In this document: piece after piece, positions 12,638-27,000 of the stretch
Layout: each line of letters starts with the position of its first letter
Numbering within the stretch: position 1 is the first letter of the stretch
Assembly: GCF_020184175.1 (NCBI RefSeq)
Contig: NC_065530.1
Span: 74,501,260 to 74,565,259 of the forward strand
Length of the DNA stretch: 64,000 bases
Direction: 5' to 3'
From: Aphis gossypii
Lineage: Eukaryota > Arthropoda > Insecta > Hemiptera > Aphididae
The notes under the pieces: model-generated
The model's input: the letters and a program-made list of their open reading frames with translations, nothing else
What the model was told of the DNA's origin: nothing
Databases searched by the model: none
Translations under genes and position numbers: made by a program

Positions 12638-13120
12638 TACAGGGTGTTCCATATAATGTCCCAGTTTCAAAACGATAGGTACCTACATTGTTTAATAAAG
12701 TGTTATATGGGTACATTTATCAAATTGAAGCGGTGACCGATCAAAACTTAATGGGTTATCAAGTTTTTTCTAAATGTTTTTTCCCGTATACGTCCACCTC
12801 GCCGTCGGTTATGGGGTCGTAATGCGATGATGACCAAACTCGTCTCAAATCCTGTCTAACGCGTTTGCAGGTGTAGCGTAGGTAGTATTAAGCCGACGGA
12901 CCCTTTATAGGTTCTTTGCGTCAGTCCTTCGAGACTTGACAGAGGCGGCGCAAAAACTAACGACTCGCCTACAGGTCCATCATATTTTGACAACCGCAAC
13001 GATAAATCACTCTACAATGACTCACCCTGCAAACAACGAGGAGTTCTAATTTTTTGTTTTTGTTTTGTTTTTTTTTTTTTGAAACCAGGAGTCAAGACAT
13101 TCTCCAAGGAGCACCCTGTA
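12638..13120. mobile_element. TIR element of about 0.48 kb, CAGGGTG ends
   Basis: The left end ATACAGGGTGTTCC pairs with GGAGCACCCTGTAT at the right end with one mismatch. A TA at each border would suit a Tc1/mariner-type target duplication. No transposase ORF is visible. Confidence 0.65.
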
Positions 13121-13800
13121 TCGATGTGTTTACACGCGTATAACAAAATATTATGCGCCGTCCGAACTTAATCGAGTGCTGCGGCACAAACGGTGTATGC
13201 CATACGTCGTCATCGGTTCCGGACCCGTAACGTTTTTACGGACTAATGCGAGATCACATTATTCACGCATCCCACCGCCGCCGCCGCCGCTGCAGCGGCC
13301 GGTCGAAAAGGCGTGACCGACATCTGTTTTCGCGTGGCCTGCGAAATCCTCGTACTCGTTTACCCGTGTATATAACATGTATACGTATTATTCCTACGTG
13401 TGTATAATATGTCAGTATATTATACTATTATTATATTATGTATATATTGTATACCTATACGGCGTCGTCGTCACCTGGTCCCGGACCGGCGGCGCGTCCT
13501 CCGAGTGAAACGAGCGTTGTCCGAACCTGCAGCATACGAGCGCGGTACGAGTGGCGACGAGGGAAAGAGAAAAGGCCGTACAGAGATAGAATGGAATGAG
13601 AAAACAAAAAAAAAAAAAACAAACGTCCAAAATCCTCCCCAAAAACACCGCGACCGATAGCAGCGAACGCGTATATACGATATAATGTACCTATAGTTCT
13701 TTTCCAGGACGAATTCTCACGGTACATATACGACCTACCCTCAATGTATTATATGTGGACCGTTAGTGGGCATATAATATATCATATAATGTGCCTGGTG
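13121..13800. other. CpG-rich island
   Basis: Dense CG dinucleotides and a (CCG)n run near 13277 stand out against AT-rich flanks. Overlapping ORFs on both strands follow from low stop-codon density. It probably marks a promoter or 5' UTR exon, but I cannot assign a transcript. Confidence 0.4.
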
Positions 13801-16800
13801 CCATATACGAGTGTATGAAAACAATGTCATGTATTATAATATTATTGTGTATTTAATCAGAGGCGAGCGAAAGAAAAAATACCGACTCGAGTCCAGTATA
13901 GATGTTGAGTTATTAGACAACGTTTGGGGGACGTTAAGTTATAACAATTGCATGTATAATATATTTGCTAAACAATCAATTTTAAAGTTTGAAGTCATTG
14001 CGAAGAAAACTATTATCTCATCTCCGTTACAAAAAAAGTTGTTTTATTTTTTAATACTGACTGTGAAACTTTCAAAAATGAATCCTATTATTTCTTCTTA
14101 TTGGATATTAAACACCATCTGTTCATACCTAATAGTTTATTTATTCATAACTCACAGGTCTGTGTTCAATTAATCTATTTATTTACTTCGATTTAAAACC
14201 ATTGCACATGCAACGCGATTAAACAATTATAAATTTAATTGGCTTTTAGTTTCATCAAAGTTATAGATTTGTATAATATATGTGATTTTAGTACTTACAT
14301 ATTTTTTTTAAAAAAATACTCAAAATGATATCAGCATGGACAACTGTAAATTAATCTAGTGAAGTTATTCAGTTGAGTAATTAGTTGATTAAAAAAAAAA
14401 AAAACTTTGGATTATATCAACAAAGCAGTGCCGTTTTAATCGTCCATCGTCTCTACCGAACCACGAACTAACGGTGGTAGCATGACATATTCGTTTTATT
14501 TGATTTCTATATTATAAGTATTATACAAAGAACGCTGTCCCTCGCCGATAAAACATATTACCCATTTACCCGTGTATGTATTCGGTTGGCTGAATATTCT
14601 GAAAACGATTTTCGAAAGAAAACAGACCGCTATAATGATTGTTATTAAAAATTACACATGGTGCGAAGGTATGTATAGGTAATATAATAATCGGTTATCG
14701 ATGACGTAGGACGGAAAGAAAAAAAAACCCCGTGCGGAAGCGAATCGTCGGGAGGTCGTCGGACATATTAATATTATTTAAAACATGTGAGTCGTAAGAG
14801 CGCGCGTATACATAACACGAGGTACTTTCCCTTAAAAACTATTTACGAATACTTAACAAAAATATATTATAATAAAAATGTATTGTCCGGAGGCGAAAAT
14901 AATAATAATCGGTTGCCCACGAATACCTATAAACACCCAATTACGAATAGTGCAGTACACACGTCACATAGTCTCACGCGGTATTTAATCAACCGTTAAA
15001 AACAATTTGTTTAATTATTATTATATTATATCGACGGTAATATTATTATTTTAATTATTATCATGTATTGTTATATTGATCGCACAACAACAATAATATC
15101 TGTATCATGGGTGTACTAACCGCGAGTGTATTATTTACGTATATTAATAATAATAAATATTATAATGGGTACACACACAGCAGGTATATTATGCACGCTG
15201 TAATCGAATCAGTATTCAGTTAACTTATTCCCGCGATCGAATTACGACGCTTTTATCGGTGCTCGTGCACTGTACACAATAATAATAATATTCATTACTC
15301 GATCGCAAAAATAATTATATTATAATAATTGGAATGATTGTTGATTCTGTCGATTTTATTTCTCAGGGGCGTGGATCGGCGAATTTCGGAACAAGTAAAT
15401 CAGATTTCGAGAGAACCGTGGCTAATCGATTGCAAACAACTGACATTGTTTACAATCCTACGGGGGGTGTTTTTTTTTTTTATTATTATTATTATTTAAT
15501 TAAAACGTACCGACGATGTTGAAATAGTTGTTTTGAATGTCCGTGTAAAATAGTCTTAACTTTATTTTAAAACGATAATGATATTTCTTAATTAGAACCA
15601 AATTCATTGTAACTTTTTTAAATACGACATTTTAAAATTGCAGTAAATTATTTGCTTTTCAGCAATAACATAAATAAATCAGCAGTAGTAATTTTTAAAA
15701 ACTAATCGAAACTATCGAATAGTACATTATAAATTTAAATACAACCAATGAGTATAACCATATAGTTATTAGAGGTATACGTTTGGAAATTTGGGAATCA
15801 TATTTTACAACATGCGGGGTTGTGTACTATTTCAGTAAATATAAACGGACGTTGAAATCGATTCAAATAATATAACAGAGCTATACAACACAATACTCTG
15901 AATACATCAAATTCATATGAGTTAGAACGATGATGATCAATGATCGCCGTCAGGATGCATAACATAATAATAATATTGTCTGATATATGTATTTAATGTG
16001 ATGTGGGAGTGTGTTTTCAACGAAACGCTTTTGCCCAGTCTGCGATACATCGCAAAACGTTCGTTAGCGTCTCATTGTTCGCAAACGAAAACGGTTTCGT
16101 ACGATATTATAGTTCGCGATACGTCCTAAGTATAAAGTAAACCTATAAATTATAACGCTAATGTAATGTCGACGTGCAATAAACGCTGAAATGAGTACCC
16201 TGCACACATCCGCACAAATAAACGGTTAATTATATTACATTTATTGGTATACGATAAAATGTGTAGCACTGAAAAACCATAAGGTTAATAATACGTAGGT
16301 TGTTTATATGTTGTAACGTTTACTGCGAGAACATGTATATTATGTACACGAATACAATGCAATTATTCAAATCTGATTTTTGGAAACTTAAATATTATAC
16401 TTAAAGACCATATTTTTAAATTTTTGATCTAGATGTTTTCATACTAAGCGCTCGAAGAGTGTTTTTAAAATAACAACTCCCCGTCTTTTTTCAACTGTAA
16501 ATTGTTTAGTGAATAATTTTTTTGAAAATATTGACATATCAAAATAAAAACTTGAATAAGTTAACAACTAGAAAACACTACTCTTTTGAATTGTAAGAAT
16601 AAGTGATTCTTGTTTGAAAAACCGAAGTTTGTAAAGTAATAGAACACTCCTAACAACTTAGATAAGTAGTATAAACATTTGAAAATATAATCTTAGAAGT
16701 AAGTATATATAAAACTTTCAAATATTATAATATGAATAGGTTCATTATTAAATGAAAAATATGTTTAAATAGTTAATTTATTAAGTAAAATAGAAAATTT

Positions 16801-17526
16801 AACTAATTAGTCGAGTTGAAAAGTTAAAATTGAATGCATTTTGTAAAGCTATAGTTAATGCTCCATCGCCTTTTTATGATGTATATTTTATGTTATAATG
16901 CTATAATAGTGTTTTGTATGATCGATTATACTGCATACACATTAACGTTTCATTGTATAATATACAACTCGTACAAAAGTATAAAAGTCTTACAATTAAA
17001 CGTAGCCATTTTATAAACATTATAATATAAGACAGTAAAAACGAAATCGGTGTTTCGCTTCGGCCTAAGTATATTTCGATCGTTATGCGTAATACGCTTT
17101 GCACAGTTTATAAACTCGTGTGCACCTATATATATATATATATTATATATATACACCCGTTGCATATATACACAACGTGTCAGTCCGCAACGGTTTCCCA
17201 CCGCGAGCACTTACGTGGGCGGCGTGTCTGCTTGTCCCGTAGTAAAACCCCCCTTTTTTTTAAACTCTACTTCCGTCCCTAATATGCACCGTCCGAATTA
17301 CCATATTACACCGCATAACGACGTCCATTAGTAAAATTACCTGACCCATTGTGGTGACTCCTAAATAATTATTGTCAAATGAATATACCGGTCTGGTTGC
17401 TTTACGTGTTGTAAGCACACATGTATATAGGATTCATATTATATAGGATTCTATTCGACATTGACGTTCCATTTAAATATTATGTCATATCCTCCGGACA
17501 TACAGTTCATGTATATTATATTATTG
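13801..17526. other. Intergenic interval without assigned gene
   Basis: A 120-codon plus-strand ORF (13811-14173) and several shorter ones lie here, but no domain, signal peptide or paired splice sites support them. A minus-strand donor-like CCCAC|GTAAGT lies near 17214 at the edge of a GC-richer patch and could end a 5' UTR exon. Confidence 0.35.
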
Positions 17527-18216
17527 TATAAACAGGGTAATTCACAGAGATTGTTCTACCACTTTTTTTCTTTTAGCAACGGACGTATTCAAATTCATAG
17601 TGTTTGAATTTCGAAGCGTACTTAAATAAAGAACCCGGTTTTAAAATATTTAAATTTATAAATTTCGTGACGATGTTATTTTTTTTTTTCAAATGAAAAC
17701 CACCATTATTTATTGTAAATTTATAAGGATTTTTTTTTCTTAAATGCTGATACATAATATAAATTTAAATTCAAATGAGTAATTTATGAGTTATTAAAAT
17801 TTAAGTACCTAATGACTAAGGATAATAGTCCATGCTAGTAGGTTAAGAAGATTGAAGGCTATGATGATTTGAAAATTATAGTAATTACCTATATACCTAT
17901 TTTAATTTGTAAAAATTGTCAGAGTATAACAAGTAAATTAAATTGAATATTACATACATTTTATATTTAATAACTATTATTAAGTTTAATAATTCAGAAA
18001 CTTTTCGTTTGGTAAGAAAATACAGTAAAAAAAAATAGTTCTCGTTTGAAAAAAAGAAAATTATATATCCACTGGATACTTTGTAAATTATATAAAATAT
18101 CTACGTATTTAAAATTATGATTATAATTTTTTTTTTAATTTGAAAATTCAAAAAATTGTAACTGGAAAAAATGGGTATTATTAAAAGTTAAAAGCTAGTA
18201 AGTCACCCTGTTTATA
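17527..18216. mobile_element. TIR element of the CAGGGTgattcac family
   Basis: TATAAACAGGGT at the left pairs with ACCCTGTTTATA at the right. The interior contains a 'ttcaaat...tttcgaag' segment shared with copies near 22.5 and 32.0 kb. A minus-strand 60-codon ORF inside is not recognisable as transposase. Confidence 0.6.
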
Positions 18217-18377
18217 CGACGTGGTTCGGTAAAAATATTATAATTTTACCACAAGAATGGTCCGGTTATACCTCTCGATAACGGAAACCTCTTTAATGTC
18301 GACGAGTTTTTCTTTTCTACGCATCAGATGTATTGTAACACAATATAATATAATAACGGAATCCTTTATTGAATAAA

Positions 18378-18566
18378 TTATGTTCGGTGCCGCCGCCGTG
18401 AACCTTTAGGCATGATATATAGACCAAAAGTACTATCGATTTTCGTTTCGGTACTACTTAACAATGCGAACATATTGTAATATTTAAACTGCGCGTCTTG
18501 GTAAACGTAGGGAGCAACGAAGCAGCTGAAACGCGTATTTCTGAATTCTATATGTAGAGCGATCAT
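18378..18566 (-). other. Coding-like short ORF, unassigned
   Basis: A 62-codon minus-strand ORF, with Met at about 18566, has mixed codon use and reads less like AT noise than its neighbours. It contains an acceptor-like TTTCAG|CTGC and ends in GSRRRHRT. No domain or signal peptide was recognised. It may be part of an unidentified exon, an old pseudogene, or chance. Confidence 0.2.
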
Positions 18567-20022
18567 CTGATAATACAATTATATAAATTATTCAAAGAAT
18601 AGTAATATAATTTTTGTTAATTATAAATAATGATTTTTCAGCATAAATCATTGAAAATCGAATGCACAAGTAAATATATTGTGCAAAGAGATTAATCATT
18701 AGACACAAAACAACTAAATTAAACGAACTATTTTAAAATGTACCCATGTAATACATATTTTTATTTTTCAGCTGTGTACATAGCGCGTGTTGTATAATTC
18801 AATACGTTTCTCAAATCGCTATCCCCGTGAATCGTCATTACTAATTACAATTCTTTGAAAAAAATTAATGTGTTTTTGAAATTATTTATTAATTTTTCGT
18901 TTCGATAATAATCATTCATTACAAGTCATGTTCTAGATGTAATTCAAATTACGATTAACCAATTTAATATTTATTCTTTAATTCGCACAATTATCATAAA
19001 TAAGACATAAATTTGGTATAGTGTTCTAAAATAATGTGTTTTTTTTTCTGAGTTTAAGGATACAATTTTTTTTTGGCGTCAGTGGATCAATAGTTTTATT
19101 ATATGGCCCTTCATCTACTCAGTAGATTCTACTGGCTTTCATAATTATTATATTATGTCAAATATATTTAACCACAAAAAATGATATAATATTTGTGGTA
19201 GGTGATGTTGAACAATTTTATTAATAAAAAATCTCACAGTTACTTAAAATTAAAGTGTTCAATAATTTCTCAAAAATGTATCGTGTTTAACAAAAATAGT
19301 TTTTTTAATCCTACAACAACATTATTTCTTCTTGTTGGTTTATTTCACGTCGTAAGTTTCTATGTTTCACAAAATTCACATAATATATTCCTAGAAAAAA
19401 ATACTTAATTTATTCAAAGAAAAATGTTTAATAGACATTTTTCGTAAACTACTTTTAACATTTTTTCTAATAATGCTTGTATATCTTTAAAAATTAAAAT
19501 TGAATAGGGAGATGAAAAATTTTAAATCTGCTATAATTAAAAAGTGACTATCGAAATTTTACTAAATTCATGAAAAGTACAAGACAACATAATATGGAAA
19601 ATTAATAATAACAAAATAAACTTATTTAGAATAATAGTAAATTTAAATTTGTATGTATACATTTTATGTAAGACGTAAGTGTGTATTTTTTTTTTATAAA
19701 AAATCTTTACATTTGAAATGCTTTAAAGCTTTAATTCCCTTTTGAATTATATATATAGAAAACTAGTTAACAAAAATTAATTTTGTTATCTCGTAAAATT
19801 TGTCATGATATTGATAAATATATTATTATCTTATACTTTATATTATGTAATAAAATTATATTTCTCGTATTTATGGAAAAAGGTTAGGAAACACCTTTCC
19901 CTTTAGATTTCTAAAAACAAAGCTTGTCACTATAATATTATTTTGAAAGCTATAATTAAATAATTATAATATATTCAGTTATACAATTAATTAAATATAA
20001 TTTAAATATCATAAAAAATATC
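18567..20022. other. Intergenic, no gene seen
   Basis: AT-rich sequence downstream of the minus-strand membrane-protein gene. No canonical AATAAA was seen on the minus strand close after its stop, so its 3' end is undefined. Alternative downstream exons after the GTAAGC at 20042-20037 remain possible. Confidence 0.4.
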
Positions 20023-21415
20023 TCATAAACAAAATTGCTTACTTATGAACAGTAATAATATTAATGATATCACCGAAGAAACAGCTATTGATATAAAATT
20101 CATATGTTCTGAAAAATAGTATAAATAATTATTATTATACATCGATAATTATTAATTATTAAAATATCCATACTTTTAATCGTAGTAAATCCAGACCAAG
20201 TAGACAATCTATATAATGTAAAAGAGATTTTATTCACGTAAGTATAAATATTTTGTTTTGTATTGTTATTAATCATTGGCCCTGTACTTATGAGAGCTGC
20301 AGACAAAAAGTCAGCACTGGGTGTTGAGTTGGTAACTAATGAATAGTAGATTTGTGGTTGTGTTTGATTTTCAGTTACATTTCTGGGCAAAACTGATTCT
20401 GTAGTCATGCTTAAGTTTTTTTGTACCTTAATAATGTTGGCCTGAGCCAATGGGCTATCGGCCGTGTTTGCATTTCTGATAATTCTCTTTGAAGTGTTTG
20501 TATCTAATTTTTTATTATTATCCATCCAGAAACTATTACATATTTTATTGAAATAGTCTATTGTTTTTTTCAAGTACTCGAAATATCCTCTTTCAAAATT
20601 AGTCTCTGAACCATAATCATCAAATATAGCTAAATTTGGTATGTACTCAATTTCTCTTGGTTCCAAAACATTTAAAGAAATATATTTTCCATTTACTTCA
20701 TCGTGACAACACATCAAAGCTTATAAATATTCAAAAACATAATAATCATAATGAATAAATAGAGAAAAATTATAAAATTAACAATTTTATTTTATAATTT
20801 CAGATTGATATTTTAATTAAATAAAAATTAATAGGAAAAAATATAAGTACCTACATACATACATTGTATTATAAATGCTTACGATTATCACCATTATGTA
20901 AAAGCAATATTGCCCTTTCTAGTCATTTAAAATTATATTATTTTAATTTTAAACACAGTATCGTATAAACTATACAACTATTATGCCTATATCTGAATAG
21001 TACTCAAATATGTCTGAAAATAATTTTAATAGGTACCAAATCTATTCAGTAAATATATTCATAAATTAATAAAACCATATATTATGTTTATTTAAACATA
21101 AATTAAAAAAAAAAAAAAATAGAATAATGATGAACACATAAATATTTGAAAACTTAAAAGGTCGTATTTCATTAATTTAACTATGCGTAACCGATATTGA
21201 TGCTTTGTTATTTGGTTAAGAGTCGTTTAAATCTGAACAGAATAATTTAAGGTGAATAAATAAATAATAATGATATTATTAATGAATAAGACTACCCATA
21301 AATCTTTATAACTATACTATGCTGAAAAATACTAAATACGTATTTGTATACTAAACTTATAATTTTACTTACCGACAAAAAAAAGTGAAATGCTGTAAAA
21401 TATAATACTTTTCAT
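20023..21415 (-). CDS. Orphan secreted / type I membrane glycoprotein, 3 exons
   Basis: I do not recognise this family. Exon 1 (21415-21373) encodes MKSIIFYSISLFFV, a signal-peptide start, and ends CG|GTAAGT in phase 1. Exon 2 (20719-20174) follows ATAAG|CT. Exon 3 (20108-20023) follows CTATTTTTCAG and ends in TGA. Phases agree and the product is 224 aa. Sequons lie at N89, N116, N128, N132, N145 and N166, a high density suggesting an extracellular domain. A hydrophobic helix at about 200-218 precedes a short tail, SKQFCL. A basic site KR lies at 92-93. A TATA-like element lies near 21489-21495. Uncertain points are the weak second donor (AAAA|GTATGG), without which the frame runs to a stop at 20100, and a possible further exon after GTAAGC at 20042. 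An aphid-lineage protein or salivary or surface protein is possible, but function is unknown. Confidence 0.6.
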
Positions 21416-21484
21416 GATTAATATTAAAGAAAAATTTAATTGTAAACAAAAATTCAGGACAAAAGTGAGAACGTAGAACTCAAC

Positions 21485-21497
21485 TTCAAATATAAGA
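21485..21497 (-). promoter_or_regulatory. TATA-like element of the orphan glycoprotein gene
   Basis: TTATATT on the minus strand at 21495-21489 lies about 75 bases before the ATG. The implied start site near 21462 gives a leader of roughly 50 nt. Assigned by position only. Confidence 0.35.
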
Positions 21498-21499
21498 CG

Positions 21500-24400
21500 C
21501 AAGTACCTAGTAAGACACTAATTTGACGTGGTAATAGTAGAATTCATATTTAGTTTATTTTTCTAAAATGGTCGTTATGGAAAAAATAATTCATAATATT
21601 TGTTATTTATTCATGAAAATAAATACTAAATAGGGTTATTTAATAGTATATATTTGAGTACAATATTTATCATTAAGTATAATTTAAAATATAAAATAAA
21701 ATATCTCGCTCATGATGATAGTGGTAAAAACTGCATTTTTGGACATCTGACCAAGATTTTTAAACGGTTTTCGGTCGTTCAAATATCAGTATTATAACTT
21801 GTAGATAGGTGTTTAATATACCTCCTATTCTTTATTTTCTTGTTTAAATCAAAAAGGTTAAAACATATAAATTACTATACTTAATATTTTACTATTCCTT
21901 TCATTAAATTATTTAAAGTAGCATACCATAGAAAATAAGCACGACAAACGATTATGGACACTATTTTATATATTTATAAATTGCTTCTATAATTACTATC
22001 TAGGCATATCAGTTATTATCTCAGCTATAATAATAGTAATACTAATAATATTCATTCATAATAATACATAATATTATATCTTATTTTGTTATATTTATGC
22101 ACTAGTGCTCCTATCTATTACAGATGATATTATTATCATATAAATACAATGAAAAATAAATTGATAATTCAAAAATAAACTATGGGAATAATAATTACAT
22201 AGATACTTGCATATAGCTAGATATTAATGGTTGTACAAACGTGAATAACATATTACTGTTTTTTAATTAAATTGTACAATTGAAGTACTCAAGGCTCAAG
22301 TGAACATGTACAACTGCAGTTTCAAAATTATTATTATAATCTATTCAAAAAATTAAAATAATAAAAATTAATTTTTACTTGATACTTAATAGTGTTTTTG
22401 ACGTCAACCGTGAAGATTTTAATGTTTACAATATTTAAGATCAGCTGTTGTTTAAGTGTCTGTTACAATTTAGTTAATATACACGTCATGACACTTCTTA
22501 AAAATATTTTTATACAGGGAGATTCACAAATCATGATAACCCTTCTCTGTTATCCTTTAATAGTATGTACTTATATTTAAATTCAAATTTTCGAAGTTTG
22601 TATTTATATTTTTAAATATTTTGAATAATCGTTCAAATGAGAATTGATTTTTTTATCGTAAATTGTTAAGCAGAGAATTTATTTGAACACTTCGATTCTA
22701 TTAATATTATTTTAACTAGTATAATTTTATTTTTGAACGATAAAACTTTGTGTACTATAGAGTAGGTATAGATTATAGTCATTTATCATTATTTTTTATA
22801 ACACACAAAATATATGGTTGTTATATTTAGTTTAGATTTCATTTTAAAGAAATCTGTTTGACAATTTACATTGAAAATATATAATATATAAATATTAAAT
22901 AAATAATTAATTGTTTTTTTGACTAGAAAAAATGAGTATTTATCGATTTAGAGATCACTCATTATAAAATCATCAAATATCATGATAATACAATTATTTA
23001 ATGATATAATGTAATTCTAAGTAAAAATATGAAAAAATTCCACCAATAAAAAAAAAATCAGCATTTATGTATAAAATAATACTTTTAAAGAAAAAGCAGG
23101 AAAAAACATACTTAACGAGCCAATTTTTATACAAGTTAAGTATTGAAATAATAATATATTCATAAAGATTGTTAAAATTGTTAAATTTTAAAGATTTTTA
23201 TAAAAGAAAAACATCAAAAATAAGTATAAAGGAAATAGTATATTATGCACAAAAATATTGCATTTAAAGTTTAAACATTCTCATATTTATAATAAGTAAT
23301 TGGTACTTATAAATTATTTTGAATTTATTATACTTTAAAAATTAAAAGTAGGTATAGGTACTATACAAATTATTTATTATATGGTATAAAAACAAATATT
23401 TTCTATACACCACCCATCGTCACTGGATATGAAATTCTATAATGAAATAATATATTTCAAAGGGCACACGGAATGACTTATTAAATAGAGGAATAATAAT
23501 AATACATATAATATGTATAATATAGTCAGCTATAGTGTGAACGAGCGCCCCCATACGGTTGTGCACCCGCTTTGGGTAGTTTTCATACACACCGATGGGA
23601 ATTTAATGAGTGTTTTCAAATTATTTTCTAATATTTATATCGTATGCGAAAGCCCCTCAAACAAATGGACTCCCTCGCGTGCATAATATACTAGTCGAAA
23701 ATGATTTGATATTTTTTTGTCACGATTTGGGTAGTTGGGTACACTATTGAATTGGCTGATTATCTCGTTTTTACCATGCCGTTTTTACTAGGTGATTTCA
23801 ACGGTAGGTCATGACCTGAACTAAAAATCATAAGCCGGTATAACGAATCTATATACGTTTTAAAAATGAAAAAAAAAATTCAATCTCACTGATGAGACAC
23901 CCTAAAACGATGAGACTATTTTCTTTCAAAAAAAAAAAATACTAAACTATTATAATGCTGTGTGATTTAGCATTATTTTTTTTCAATTCCGCGGGTTTTT
24001 TTTTTTTGTTTAGGGGGAATCTATCGTAGCTTATATTTTGTAAATAGGTACCATTGTGCGGAAATACGCATTTGATTCCCATCATCGCGCATCGGTTCGA
24101 ATTGTGTTCTATAGTAGAAATTTTAGGTACAGAAGATAATAAATTGTTACAATTATATGTTAAAAATGTTACAACACTTTTTTACTCACATTACGCAGGA
24201 TGCGGCGCGAAAGAAACATTGTTATTTACACAGTTTATGTGTGTTCACTATGGAATATAAAATAATATATAACGGTTAAACGGTTGGTGAATTCATCTAC
24301 AATGATGTGCGCACCCTCGAAACTGCGATCAAACGATTTCGTTAAAACTATACATGTGTATCTATACATATATATATATTAGGTGCATAATATTTCGGGA

Positions 24401-25000
24401 GTCGACGAAATGAACGATTTTTTTTTCTGTCGTCTTTTTCGAGAGTTTAAAAATTATAACAATGATATATTTATGTATAACCGCGTTTGAAAAAAATATA
24501 GGACATAATAATATGTGTTGCTATATCCGATCGCGCCAAAGGGGTTTTATGCACGTTCGTATATATACCTATATATTATGTTATATTAGCCATTCATCCG
24601 AATATATATTATAATAATATATTGTATGTACACTCGTAGTATAATAATAGGAATATATCGGTCAGTATATATGATAATATTATACTGTTACGTACCCATT
24701 GTGACGAATCGTGCCCGAAATAATATAATTTAAACATTTACGAAAGTTAAACGCACCCGCGATATTGTGCAGTAATAATATCACCTTTAGGACATGTAAT
24801 ATTATATAATATGCATATTACATGTACATACGCGAGTCGGGATTCTGCTGCAGCATTTACAACATGTATCGTGTGCAGCTGTCAACGGCACGTGTCGTAA
24901 GCACGAAACAATGCGAATAGAGCTAAAAAAAAAAAAAATCTGTCATTCGGTGGGCAGTGACTCGGCATAATTCAATTTGTTCCGGTCAGCGTGAGGTCAT
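21500..25000. other. Intergenic interval with one TIR-element end
   Basis: TACAGGGAGATTCACA at 22513 matches the left end of the CAGGGTgattcac family, and the following sequence shares the 'aaattcaaattttcgaag' segment. Its right end was not found. A GC-richer patch at about 23530-23690 is unassigned. No gene was recognised. Confidence 0.4.
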
Positions 25001-27000
25001 ATAATATGCAAACGAGCCGTTTAGAGCCACCGCCGCCACCGCCGCGACCGAGTCAATCAAAAGGAAAAAGTAAAATAAATATTCGAAACGACATTTTAGC
25101 CGTCATTATAATAAACACGGCCGACTCGCACACACACTGCACGGGGGTCATTCGGTTTCTGTGACATGCACCGATCCTCCCCTAAACGGGGTGAGTACGC
25201 GCGCGCGAGCCCACATTATATAATACAAACACCACGGTGGTGGACGGTTCGCGCGGACGAAGGCGACGGCCCCCACGATTTTTCCCGCACCAAATCATCC
25301 TAACCCTTTTCTTTTCACTCGACCCGCTGCAGCGCCGATGACGGACTACGACAACAGCGACGACGACGACGACCGACCGGCCGTCCAAACGGGGTCGAGC
25401 CCATTTAAAACCGTGACTTTCGACTTTTATCCTCAACGGCCGTTTTCCCCGCGAAAAATCAAACCCGATCTCACCAACGGCACACAATTAATACATATAT
25501 TTCTCGACGGAGGTGCCTCACATACATGCATAATATAGTCGTATGTAGGTACGACGTGTATACCTATACGACGAGCGTGGGGTGTAAACAGGCTTTACCA
25601 TTTCCACCCTCTCTCACTAGTGTCGGCCGTCGTATATAATAATAATTAGTCGGCACAATATGGATGGCGGGTACGTTATTGCGGCGGCCACAGCAGCCAC
25701 ACCGCACGTCCACTATAATATTATAATATAACACAATATTATTACCTACGTAAGTCATTATAATAATATTATGCGTATTTAGGTGTATTAAAAAAAATAT
25801 ATATTTAATTATATATTATATACTTCGTGCGTGTTTTATATGGAATAATATTATTTGTATAAAGTGCGCGTGTGCAGTATTTTATGCGAAAGGGGTTATT
25901 ATTTTATATTCGACGACAACGCGCGGCAGTCGAGCGGGAAGAATAAAATTATATGGAAAACAGGACTAACGCGTACCGAGCAGTTTATATTATTAAATAT
26001 ATATGCATGGGTATCTACGGCACGGCGATCGAATCGGTAGACCGTGGACACGCCGCGTATAGGACATGTGCGAGGACGCCGAGAAGGGCAATTTAAAAAC
26101 GGCGATGGTTTCGAATCGCACCGGTGCGCACCGCGACAGATATCTCGCCAATTTCCGAATAATGTTTAATATTGCAGTGTACGACCGCTGTTGCAGGTAT
26201 ATATATATAAAATATTATATTTTTATTATTGCGACGGCGGCGACGACGACGACGATGATGAAGATAATAAAATATAATATTGTAATGACGACGGTCGATA
26301 ATAATCTCCCCTATAATGATGATCTCGAGCGCCGTCGTCGGCCGTGTCTCGCGGGATCGCGCCGAGAAGAAAAGATAATATAAAATGTATGATATTATAA
26401 CATATTATACGGTGCGATCGATGATAAATCGTCTCGCGGAACCGACGACTTCCTATTATATATATATATACATAATATGTGTCCGCGTGTCGTCGTTACA
26501 CGGTGCATTTCGACTTAATATACCTGTGTAGTATTACACGCGGGTATTATTATTATTTTTTTTTTATTATTACTTATACATACGAGACGGCCGCCCGTCA
26601 TCGACGTCTCATTCGCGACGGGTAATACCTACGCCGCCGGTGTTGTCGGGATGCGTGTGACGTAAACGTCGATTTTTTAGGGGCGACGGAAGAAGATTAT
26701 TGATGATGACTCGCGCATAATGTTCGACGACGAAAAGGCGTTTTTCGCGGTGACCGTCGGGCGTGACGACGAAGAGTGACTATTTCGCGCGCGCGTGTCT
26801 ATTAGAGATGGGTATAGGTAGGGAGGTATTGAGAGAGATAGGTAGGTAGATATTATATTATGTGCGTGCAAAAGTAGACGGTGTGTAGATGACATTTCGG
26901 CCGATATAAAGCCCCTCAGCGCCGTCCGTGTCCTGGGAGGTGCGGTGCAGTCATCTGTGCAACAGTTGAAAACGTGCGTTGTCAAACGTGCGAAAATCCT
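25000..27000. promoter_or_regulatory. CpG-rich island, candidate promoter / 5' UTR exon
   Basis: About 2 kb of CpG-dense sequence with CGTCGTC and (GAC)n runs. A strong plus-strand donor, ACGGG|GTGAGTACG, lies at 25190-25191, and another, CTAC|GTAAGT, lies near 25750. ORFs on both strands, including an Asp-rich one at 25338-25538, lack a domain and are explained by low stop density. The best reading is a transcription start with a non-coding first exon on the plus strand. Confidence 0.35.

Noticed and set aside
13400..13727. Overlapping ORFs of 70-90 codons on both strands
   Set aside because: They lie in a CpG-rich patch with few stops, overlap each other, contain homopolymer-derived Lys/Phe runs and show no domain or splice support.
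25182..25538. Asp-rich plus ORF and overlapping minus ORF
   Set aside because: Explained by GAC/GTC repeats in a CpG island; no homology, and no donor pairing with the frame.
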